NCBI GenBank assembly: GCA_050258095.1
Contig: JBLMYD010000018.1
Location: 1 to 27,596, forward strand
From: VRUE01 sp050258095
Lineage (GTDB): Bacteria > Actinomycetota > Thermoleophilia > Solirubrobacterales > 70-9
Direction: 5' to 3'
Length of the DNA stretch: 27,596 bases
Shown here in pieces: positions 13,546 through 19,697 of this stretch. The notes beneath the pieces are model-generated. The model ran no database searches. It had not been told where the DNA came from and worked only from the letters and a program-made list of their open reading frames with translations. The position numbers and the translations under genes are program-made. Position 1 is the first letter of the stretch, and every line of letters begins with the position of its first letter.

Positions 13546-14946
13546 ATGGCCACCGAGCAGCAGATCAGAGAGGCATCCGCCGACGGGGCCGCCCCGGCCG
13601 GCTCGGAGTCGCTCACGGTCACCGACAACCGCACCGGCAGGACCTATGAGCTGCCGATCGCCGACGGCACGGTGCGGGCGATGGACCTGCGCCAGATCAA
13701 GGTCGACCCCGACGAATTCGGGATGCTGGCCTACGACCCGGCCTTCACCAACACCGCCGCCTGCCGCTCGGCGATCACCTACATCGACGGCGAGGCCGGA
13801 GTGCTCGAACACCGCGGCTACTCGATCGAGCAGCTCTGCGAGCGCTCGACCTTCCTCGAGGTCGCCTACCTGCTGATCTTCGGCGAGCTGCCGACCGGCC
13901 CACAGCTGGACCGCTGGGTCTTCGACATCACCCACCACACCTTCGTCCACGAGGACCTCAAGCACTTCTTCGAGGGCTTCCGCTACGACGCCCACCCGAT
14001 GGGGATGCTGCTCGCCGGGGTCGGCGCCCTCTCGACCTTCTACCCGGCGGCGAAGGAGATCGACGATCCGGAAGAGCGCTACATGGCCGCGGTCCGCCTG
14101 ATCGCCAAGGTGCCGACGCTGGCCGCCTTCTCCTACCGGCACAACATGGGCCTGCCCTACGTCTATCCCGAAAACGACCTCAACTTCGCCGAGAACTTCC
14201 TCTCGATGATGTTCAAGAAGACGGAAACCAAGCATGTGCCGAAGGAGAGCCTCTCGAAGGCGCTCGACGTGCTCTTCATCCTCCACGCCGACCACGAACA
14301 GAACTGCTCGACCAGCGCCGTGCGCGGGGTCGGCTCCTCCGACGTCGACCCCTACTCGGCGGTGGCGGCGGGGGTGGCGGCGCTCTACGGGCCGCTGCAC
14401 GGGGGAGCCAACGAGGCGGTGCTGCGGATGCTGCGCCGAATCGAGTCGATCGACAACATCCCTGCCTTCCTCGAGCAGGTGAAGGCGCGCGAAGAGAAGC
14501 TGATGGGCTTCGGCCACCGCGTCTACAAGAACTACGACCCGCGGGCGCGGATCATCCAGCAGCACATGGACGAAGTCTTCGAGGCGACCGAGTACAACCC
14601 GCTGGTCGAGATCGCCCGCGAGCTGGAGAAGCGGGCGCTCGACGACGAGTTCTTCACCTCGCGCAAGCTCTACCCGAACGTCGACTACTACTCGGGGATC
14701 ATCTACGAGGCGCTGGCGATCCCGGCCGACATGTTCACCGTGATCTTCGCCATCCCGCGCACGGCCGGCTGGGTCGCGCAGTGGATGGAGATGCACGAAG
14801 ACCCCGAGCAGAAGATCGCCCGGCCGCGCCAGATCTACACCGGCGCGCGCGAGCGCGAGTACGTGCCGGTCGAGCAGCGGGAAGGGCCGGAAAAGATCGT
14901 CGGGCCGCCGGCGCGGCGGCCCAAGCGCCCGCGCCGCGGTGCCTGA
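13546..14946 (+). CDS. gltA: Citrate synthase (type I)
   Basis: This 466-residue enzyme condenses acetyl-CoA and oxaloacetate to citrate at the entry of the TCA cycle. Catalytic residues are His285 (YGPLHGGANEAVL), His324 (GFGHRVYKNYDPR) and Asp380 (NVDYYSG), matching His264, His305 and Asp362 of the E. coli enzyme; ILHADHEQNCSTSAVR is the preceding signature. The ATG at 13546 has GAGGAGG about 5 bp upstream. The C-terminus carries an Arg/Pro-rich tail (about residues 448-466) beyond the conserved fold. The stop overlaps the next gene by 8 nt. A second TCA enzyme, the 2-oxoglutarate dehydrogenase fusion, is encoded at 23507. Confidence 0.97.
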   Translation: MATEQQIREASADGAAPAGSESLTVTDNRTGRTYELPIADGTVRAMDLRQIKVDPDEFGMLAYDPAFTNTAACRSAITYIDGEAGVLEHRGYSIEQLCERSTFLEVAYLLIFGELPTGPQLDRWVFDITHHTFVHEDLKHFFEGFRYDAHPMGMLLAGVGALSTFYPAAKEIDDPEERYMAAVRLIAKVPTLAAFSYRHNMGLPYVYPENDLNFAENFLSMMFKKTETKHVPKESLSKALDVLFILHADHEQNCSTSAVRGVGSSDVDPYSAVAAGVAALYGPLHGGANEAVLRMLRRIESIDNIPAFLEQVKAREEKLMGFGHRVYKNYDPRARIIQQHMDEVFEATEYNPLVEIARELEKRALDDEFFTSRKLYPNVDYYSGIIYEALAIPADMFTVIFAIPRTAGWVAQWMEMHEDPEQKIARPRQIYTGAREREYVPVEQREGPEKIVGPPARRPKRPRRGA

Positions 14947-15280
14947 CTGGAGGCTCACCGTCCGCGACGGGTCCGAGGTCTCGCACGAGTCCTTCGACGA
15001 CCTTGGTGAGGCGGTGGACAGGATGCGGGAGCGGGCGATGGCGATCCGGGCGAAGGGGCCGGTGGAGGGATCGAAGGTCCTGGAGAGGTTCACGCCCGAG
15101 AAGCAGGTGCGGGCACGGCTGCAGCTGAGCGGCAAGGGGCTGTTGCGCAAGCCGACGGCGGGGATCGACGTGCGCGGGGACGGGACCTTCATGCCCTACA
15201 GCGGCGGTGTGCGTCGCGAGGAGCTTGACCCGAGCCGCCACGACACGCCGTTCGACCTCGTGCGCGAGACTCTCGAATGA
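14939..15280 (+). CDS. Small conserved-looking protein, function unknown
   Basis: This 113-residue protein starts at GTG 14939, overlapping the citrate synthase stop by 8 nt, so it is likely co-translated. The N-terminal half (PDWRLTVRDGSEVSHESFDDLGEAVDRMRERAMAI, in that order) suggests a short beta hairpin and a helix; the rest is basic with GIDVRGDGTFMPYSGGVRREEL near the end. No family is recognised, and there is no signal peptide or membrane helix. Coupling to citrate synthase may only reflect operon position. Confidence 0.65.
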   Translation: MPDWRLTVRDGSEVSHESFDDLGEAVDRMRERAMAIRAKGPVEGSKVLERFTPEKQVRARLQLSGKGLLRKPTAGIDVRGDGTFMPYSGGVRREELDPSRHDTPFDLVRETLE

Positions 15281-15286
15281 CGCGAA

Positions 15287-15323
15287 TGGCGACTTTGTTT
15301 CGCTATGCGCAACAAAGTCGCCA
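15287..15323 (+). terminator. Hairpin after the citrate synthase operon
   Basis: Perfect 13-bp arms, TGGCGACTTTGTT (15287-15299) and its complement (15311-15323), enclose 11 nt. It begins 7 bp after the stop at 15280 and ends 9 bp before the ATG at 15333. It probably terminates the upstream operon or attenuates the next gene. Confidence 0.6.
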
Positions 15324-15332
15324 ACCACGACC

Positions 15333-15641
15333 ATGAGCGAGACCGAGATCCCCAAGGGCAGCTACGCCGCCGGCCGGCGCCTGAAGCTGCCGCCCGGCGC
15401 CGAAGCCCCGTACACCGTCTTCGTCAACGGCATCGAGCAGCGCGAGGGCGCCGACTACCGCGTCGCCGCCGGCGAGATCGTCTTCACCCGCGACATCGTC
15501 AAGGAGGAAGTCGGCAAGGGCCGCTGGCTGGCGATGTATCTGGGCCTCTTCGGCACCTACCGCAAGAACGAGACGATCGACCTGCAGTTCCAGCGCAACG
15601 GCAAGACCGAGCTGCTCTCGGATTTGCCGGTCTCTACTTGA
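15333..15641 (+). CDS. Small cytoplasmic protein, function unknown
   Basis: This 102-residue protein starts MSETEIPKGSYAAGRRLKLP. It alternates likely beta strands (YTVFVNGIEQREGADYRV, GEIVFTRDIV, ETIDLQFQRNG) and has a central WLAMYLGLFGTYRKN segment. The ADYRV...GEIVF pattern suggests a small beta-sandwich. No signal peptide is visible and no known family is recognised. It follows the 15287 hairpin by 9 bp, and its last 8 bp overlap the convergent prenyltransferase gene. Confidence 0.65.
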   Translation: MSETEIPKGSYAAGRRLKLPPGAEAPYTVFVNGIEQREGADYRVAAGEIVFTRDIVKEEVGKGRWLAMYLGLFGTYRKNETIDLQFQRNGKTELLSDLPVST

Positions 15642-16629
15642 ACACGTAGAGCAGCAGGAAGGCGACGACGACGAAGGTGGCGCCGGCGGCGAGCATGCCG
15701 CGGTCTTTGGAGACCATGGCGGCGATCGAACGATCATCGGTGCGGTCGTAGATCAGGTAGAGGTAGCGGAAGATTCCGTAGACGACGGGCGGGATCGTCC
15801 ACATCATCTTGTTGCCGATGATCGGCGAGTTGACGGCGTAGATCGAGTAGCTGATCACCGTGCCCGTGGTGACCATGGCGACCATCTGGTCGAGGAAGGG
15901 CAGCGAGTAGTGCTCGAGGACCGGGCGGCTGCTGGCGCCCTCGTGCAGCTCGGAGACCGCCTCCTGGCGGCGCTTGGTGAAGCCGAGGAAGAGGGCGATC
16001 ATACCGGTGCAGAGCAGCAGCCACTCGGAGGCGTGCGCGTCGACGGCGACGGCGCCGGCCGCGACCCGCAGGATGAAGAGGCCGGCGAGGGTCATCACGT
16101 CGACGATCACGATCTGCTTCAGGCCGAGGCTGTAGGCGACCTGGGCGACGCCGTAGCCGGCGACCATCAGGCCGACTTCCCAGTTGACCGAGCCGAAGGC
16201 GAGGGCGAGGGCGGCCAGGGCCAGGGCCGGCGCGATCGTCCTCGCCGCCGCCTCGGAAAGCTCGCCGGCGGCCAGCGGCCGGAAGCGCTTCTTCGGGTGC
16301 CTGCGGTCGAGCTCGACGTCGATCAGGTCGTTGAGGTAGTAGCCGGCGCTCGAGATCAGGCAGAAGGCGACGAAGGTGAGTGTCGCCGCGAGAATGTCGC
16401 TCGGCTGGTCGAACTTGCCCGAGAAGAGCAGGCCGGCGAAGACGAAGACGTTCTTGATCCACTCCTGCGGGCGGCCGGTCTTGATCGCCGCGCGCAGCGG
16501 CGAGCGGCGCGGCACTACCGGCTCGTCCACCGGCATCTCCTCATGCTCGGCAGGGGTGGGAACCGTCGGCTGTTCGGAGGTGATCGTGTCCAAGCGAGCT
16601 GGGCCGGGCGAGAAGACGGTCTCGCGCAC
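15634..16629 (-). CDS. Decaprenyl-phosphate phosphoribosyltransferase-like UbiA protein
   Basis: This 331-residue integral membrane protein belongs to the UbiA prenyltransferase superfamily. Its first metal-pyrophosphate motif is NDLIDVELDRRHPKKRFRPLAAG (from Asn100), with the HPxKxxRP signature of the mycobacterial Rv3806c subgroup that attaches phosphoribose to polyprenyl phosphate for arabinan synthesis. A second acidic region lies near YDRTDDRS. About eight or nine hydrophobic segments are present. Substrate assignment is by family resemblance. The GTG at 16629 is the furthest start and adds an unconserved, acidic N-terminal region; conserved sequence begins near residue 45. TACGCT at 16653-16658 (minus) may be the -10. 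Its 3' end overlaps the convergent small gene by 8 bp. Confidence 0.85.
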   Translation of the reverse strand: MRETVFSPGPARLDTITSEQPTVPTPAEHEEMPVDEPVVPRRSPLRAAIKTGRPQEWIKNVFVFAGLLFSGKFDQPSDILAATLTFVAFCLISSAGYYLNDLIDVELDRRHPKKRFRPLAAGELSEAAARTIAPALALAALALAFGSVNWEVGLMVAGYGVAQVAYSLGLKQIVIVDVMTLAGLFILRVAAGAVAVDAHASEWLLLCTGMIALFLGFTKRRQEAVSELHEGASSRPVLEHYSLPFLDQMVAMVTTGTVISYSIYAVNSPIIGNKMMWTIPPVVYGIFRYLYLIYDRTDDRSIAAMVSKDRGMLAAGATFVVVAFLLLYVFK

Positions 16630-16671
16630 GACGAGGAAATTGGTCGGCGAAAAGCGTAGCGCCGGCGCCCG

Positions 16672-16800
16672 TCACCCCCCCTCGTCGGCTCCACCTCGGG
16701 CGCTTTCCAGCGCTTCGAGATCGTCGGTAATCACCAGCGTGCCGCCACCCGTCCGCAGGAACGGGGAGATGGCGTTCGCATCGAGCAGGCGGCCTTCCAC
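16672..16800 (-). pseudogene. Truncated PIN-like toxin remnant
   Basis: A 42-codon frame starts at GTG 16800 one base after the stop of the small upstream gene. It opens EGRLLDANAISPFLR, resembling the first strand and Asp of a PIN domain, then passes directly to GGGTLVITDDLEALESA, resembling the end of a PIN domain. About 70-90 central residues expected for a functional toxin are missing. It looks like an internally deleted toxin gene; PIN identity is suggestive only. Confidence 0.45.
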
Positions 16801-16801
16801 G

Positions 16802-16930
16802 TCAACTCAAGGCAAGGCCTTCGGCCAGGTTGGCCGCCAGTGGGCGCTTGGCGTCCTCGAGCAACTGGCGACGTCGCGCCTCCTCGTTGAGTCGCCAGGG
16901 ATCTGGCTTCGGCTTCGAATCGGTAGCCAT
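16802..16930 (-). CDS. Short antitoxin-like protein, probably truncated
   Basis: This 42-residue protein reads PDPWRLNEEARRRQLLEDAKRPLAANLAEGLALS in pieces typical of small antitoxin-like actinobacterial proteins, where I would expect some 15-30 more residues after EGLALS. Here a stop follows at once. The ATG at 16930 has TACCCT (16939-16944, minus) 8 bp upstream and no Shine-Dalgarno, giving another leaderless layout. Together with the PIN-like remnant one base downstream it appears to be a decaying toxin-antitoxin unit. Confidence 0.5.
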   Translation of the reverse strand: MATDSKPKPDPWRLNEEARRRQLLEDAKRPLAANLAEGLALS

Positions 16931-16958
16931 GGAGAAGGAGGGTAGCCGCCCATCCCGA

Positions 16959-18320
16959 TCAGGGAGTCGGTAGCCGAACGGTGAAGCGGGCGCCGCGGGC
17001 GGGGAGGTTCTCGACCGCGACGCTGCCGCCCATCGCCTCGGCCAGCTCGCGAACGATGGCCAGGCCGAGGCCGGCGCCGTCGGCCGAGTTGTGACCAGTG
17101 CGGGCGCGGAGGTGGAAGCGCTCGAAGGCATGGGCGATCTCCTCGGGGGGGATGCCCGGTCCCTCATCGCTGACGGCGAGCTGGCCGGGCGTGGCCGCGA
17201 TGCGCACCGTGCCGCCGCGCGGGCTGACCCGGATCGCGTTCTCGACCAGGTTGGAGAGGACCTGGAGGACGCGGCCGTGGTCGGCGGTGGCGGCGGCTGG
17301 GCCTCCCTCGACCGCGAGCTCCACCCCGGCCTCCGCGGCGCGCGGCCGCAGCCGCTCCTCCGCCTCGCGGGCGACGGCGCCGAGGTCGACCGGCTCCCTG
17401 CGCACCTCGAGCACGCCCTGGCGCAGGCGGGCGAGGGCGAGCAGGTCGCCGACCAGGCGCTCGAGGCGCTCGGCCTCGCGGCCGACGACAGCGGCGGCCT
17501 CGCGGGCCTCGACCGTGCCGTCTTCGATCCCCTCCGCGTAACCGCGGATCGAAGTCAGCGGCGTGCGCAGGTCGTGCGAGACCGAGAGCAGCACGGCACG
17601 CTCGGCGTCGCGCGCCAGCCCGAGCTGGTCGGCCATCTCGTTGAAGGACCTGGCGAGCCGGTCCAGCTCCTCGGTGCCCTCGGGAGGCACCGGCTCGGGC
17701 CGGCGCCCGGCGGCCAGCTCGCCGGCGGCCTCGCTCAGGCGCCGCAGGGGCTGGGTCAGGCGGCGGGCGAGGAGCGCCGCCACCGCCGCGGCCAGCAGCG
17801 CCGCCGCGCCGCCGGCGACCAGCAGCGCAGTGAGGTAGCGGCGGAAGTCGCTGCCGGTGACGACGTCGGCGCGCGTGACCAGGACCACGGTGCTGCCGGA
17901 GCGGCGCGCGGCGTAGATCGAGTCGCGTCCCGCGATCGTCGCCGTGCCGTCGGCGCGTCCGGTGTCGCGCAGCTCGGCGATCGCGCTGGCGGGGAGCAGG
18001 GCCCGAGCCTGGGTCATCGTCAGCAGCTGGACTGGACGCGGGCCCGGGGGCCTCCCGGCCCGCAGCGGTCCTCCCCTGCCCGGCGGCGGCAGCCCCGGCG
18101 GCGGCGCCGGGCCCTCGCGGGCGCTCCGGGCGGGTTCGCGCGCCCCGCGCAGGATCGACGCCTGGCCGGCAAGATCGCCGGCCTGGCGCTCGACGTCGCG
18201 ACGAATCGTCTCCCGCACCGCATCCCGCGTCAGCACGATGCCGAGCGCCAGCGAGGCGCCCACTGCGAGCAGCACGACGCCGAGGATGGCGACGAACAGG
18301 CGCATGCGCAGCGAGCGCAT
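16959..18320 (-). CDS. Sensor histidine kinase with Pro-rich extracytoplasmic loop
   Basis: This 453-residue kinase has a first transmembrane helix at about 7-31 and a second at about 163-185, enclosing an extracytoplasmic domain with a Pro/Gly/Arg-rich stretch (about 64-97). A HAMP linker follows (RRLTQPLRRLSEAAGELAAG), then the H box SVSHDLRTPLTS (His249), N box (NLVENAIRVSP, Asn361), G1 DEGPGI (Asp385) and G2 GAGLGLAI. Its ATG overlaps the regulator's TGA by one base (TGATG), so the two form a cognate pair. The Pro-rich loop resembles the Pro-rich linkers of the secreted protein encoded first in the operon, a possible partner. Confidence 0.93.
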   Translation of the reverse strand: MRSLRMRLFVAILGVVLLAVGASLALGIVLTRDAVRETIRRDVERQAGDLAGQASILRGAREPARSAREGPAPPPGLPPPGRGGPLRAGRPPGPRPVQLLTMTQARALLPASAIAELRDTGRADGTATIAGRDSIYAARRSGSTVVLVTRADVVTGSDFRRYLTALLVAGGAAALLAAAVAALLARRLTQPLRRLSEAAGELAAGRRPEPVPPEGTEELDRLARSFNEMADQLGLARDAERAVLLSVSHDLRTPLTSIRGYAEGIEDGTVEAREAAAVVGREAERLERLVGDLLALARLRQGVLEVRREPVDLGAVAREAEERLRPRAAEAGVELAVEGGPAAATADHGRVLQVLSNLVENAIRVSPRGGTVRIAATPGQLAVSDEGPGIPPEEIAHAFERFHLRARTGHNSADGAGLGLAIVRELAEAMGGSVAVENLPARGARFTVRLPTP

Positions 18321-18994
18321 CAGGGGGCGACCTTGTAGCCGCTGCCGCGCACCGTCTGGATCAGCTCGGGCCGGTCGAGCTTGGCGCGCAGCTGGGCGAC
18401 GTGGACGTCGACGGTGCGCGTGCCGCCGGGGAACTCGCCGCCCCAGGCGAGCTCGAGCAGCCGGTCGCGGCTGAGGACGACGCCGGGATGGGCGAGCAGC
18501 GCCGCCAGCAGGTCGAACTCGCGGCCGGTCAGCTCGACCGGCGCGCCGCCGGCGGTGACCGTGTGCGCGGCGCGATCGAGCTCGACGTCGCCTGCGGCGA
18601 GCACGCCGTCGGCGCTGCCCGGCGGACCGCTGTTTGCGCGGCGCAGGATCGCCTTCACGCGGGCGACCAGCTCGCGGGGAGAGAAGGGCTTGACGACGTA
18701 GTCGTCGGCGCCCGCTTCGAGGCCGGCGACGCGGTCGACCTCGTCGTCGCGGGCGCTGAGGATGAGGATCGGCACGTCGGTGCGGGCGCGCAGGCGGCGG
18801 CAGACCTCGAAGCCGTCGATCCCCGGCAGGCCGATGTCGAGGACGACGAGGCGCACCGGGTGGCGGGAGAGCTCCGCCAGCGCCTGCTCGCCGCTGGGAG
18901 CCCAGACGACGCCGAACCCGTCTCGCTTGAGGTAAGCGCGAACGAGGTCGGCGATCGCCTGCTCGTCCTCGACGACGAGGATGGCCCCCTTCAT
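18320..18994 (-). CDS. OmpR/PhoB-family response regulator
   Basis: This 224-residue regulator has a receiver domain (acidic Glu9-Asp10, phosphoacceptor Asp53 in LVVLDIGLPG, Lys in VVKPFSPREL) and a C-terminal winged helix (LTGREFDLLAALLAHPGVVLSRDRLL ... RTVDVHVAQLRAKL ... TVRGSGYKVAP, in order). The ATG at 18994 is 4 bp after the stop of the secreted-protein gene and fits the family start. It is expected to bind direct repeats, and a TTACA repeat pair with 11-bp spacing lies upstream of the operon at 19614-19629. Confidence 0.95.
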   Translation of the reverse strand: MKGAILVVEDEQAIADLVRAYLKRDGFGVVWAPSGEQALAELSRHPVRLVVLDIGLPGIDGFEVCRRLRARTDVPILILSARDDEVDRVAGLEAGADDYVVKPFSPRELVARVKAILRRANSGPPGSADGVLAAGDVELDRAAHTVTAGGAPVELTGREFDLLAALLAHPGVVLSRDRLLELAWGGEFPGGTRTVDVHVAQLRAKLDRPELIQTVRGSGYKVAP

Positions 18995-18998
18995 GCGG

Positions 18999-19541
18999 CT
19001 AGCCTTGCATCTGGGGCGGTCCACCTTGCGACCCGCCGGGCAGGGGCGGAGGCAGGTGCCGGCCGTGCTTGCCGCCCTTGGGCGGAGGCAGCATGATCGC
19101 CTTGGCGGTGCCGCCTTCCGGACCGCAGACGACGACCTGCCGGCCGGTTTCCAGGTCCGAGACGGACTTGTCCTGCCGCGGGCCGGCGAGCACCTTGGTG
19201 TCTTCGTCGACCGCGATCGTCACTTCGCTCCCGTCGTTCTCTTCGACGGTGATCGAGGTGCCGCTGACGGCCGTGATCTTGCCGCGATCGAGCCGGATCA
19301 CCTGCGCTTCGCCGTTGCGCTGGACGTGCAGCTGGGCGTAGGTCAGGTCTTTGCCGGCCGGCCCGCCCAGCGGCCCGCCGGGCGGAGGCGGCATCCGCTT
19401 CCCCCTGGGCGGCCCGGAATGGCCGTTGTGGGACTTGCCGCCGGACCCGCCCTGAGCGGCAGCCACGCCGCCCACGACGACCGCCGCGACGATCCCAAGC
19501 GTCGCCACGCTGCGGGCGCGTTTGTAGATAGAGCTGGACAT
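18999..19541 (-). CDS. Secreted DUF5666-like protein
   Basis: This 180-residue protein has a signal peptide (SIYKRARSVATLGIVAAVVVGGVAAAQ), Gly/Pro-rich linkers (about 31-64) and a central small beta-barrel-like domain (VIRLDRGKITAVSGTSITVEE ... VTIAVDEDTKVLAG ... DLETGRQVVVCG, in order) matching the DUF5666 pattern. A second Pro/Gly/His-rich tail follows. An AGGAGGT Shine-Dalgarno precedes the ATG at 19541. It is the first gene of an operon with the OmpR regulator and sensor kinase, so it may be the regulated output or a ligand-binding accessory to the sensor. The His/Pro-rich tails could bind metal, which is inference only. Confidence 0.75.
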   Translation of the reverse strand: MSSSIYKRARSVATLGIVAAVVVGGVAAAQGGSGGKSHNGHSGPPRGKRMPPPPGGPLGGPAGKDLTYAQLHVQRNGEAQVIRLDRGKITAVSGTSITVEENDGSEVTIAVDEDTKVLAGPRQDKSVSDLETGRQVVVCGPEGGTAKAIMLPPPKGGKHGRHLPPPLPGGSQGGPPQMQG

Positions 19542-19560
19542 CGTTGACCTCCTGGTCGTT

Positions 19561-19580
19561 GGATCGAACGGTTTCGATCC
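19561..19580 (-). promoter_or_regulatory. 20-bp dyad in the leader of the two-component operon
   Basis: GGATCGAA (19561-19568) and TTCGATCC (19573-19580) form a perfect 8-bp dyad around 4 bp. It ends 20 bp before the ATG at 19541 and just upstream of the Shine-Dalgarno. It could be a second protein-binding site or a leader hairpin. Confidence 0.45.
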
Positions 19581-19613
19581 TCGGAGGCGCGCGTACGAGC
19601 CCGGTCAGGCCGA

Positions 19614-19629
19614 TGTAAGGGCTGTGTAA
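19614..19629 (-). promoter_or_regulatory. OmpR-type direct repeat (TTACA, 11-bp spacing)
   Basis: On the minus strand TTTACACAGCC is followed directly by CTTACATCGGCC, giving two TTACA cores exactly 11 bp apart (19625-19629 and 19614-19618). Head-to-tail repeats with 11-bp period are typical binding sites of OmpR/PhoB-family dimers. It lies about 75 bp upstream of the operon's first ATG, a good place for autoregulation. A run of ten C residues (19636-19645) is 6 bp further upstream. Confidence 0.55.
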
Positions 19630-19650
19630 ACCCCTCCCCCCCCCCGCCGG

Positions 19651-19693
19651 GTGCAACGCGTTTGACGCCTATAAGACGCCGAACGCGTTGCAC
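19651..19693 (-). terminator. Terminator hairpin of the AGPS-like gene
   Basis: GTGCAACGCGTT (19651-19662) pairs perfectly with 19682-19693, and the 19-nt interior (GACGCC...GACGCC) allows little more pairing. It starts 4 bp after the AGPS-like stop at 19698 on the minus strand. It separates that gene from the downstream two-component operon. Confidence 0.7.
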
Positions 19694-19697
19694 CTGC

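Noticed and set aside
12442..15192. 916-residue open frame on the minus strand
   Set aside because: It is antisense to the PfkB and citrate synthase genes, both of which have complete catalytic motifs; the frame has shadow-like composition.
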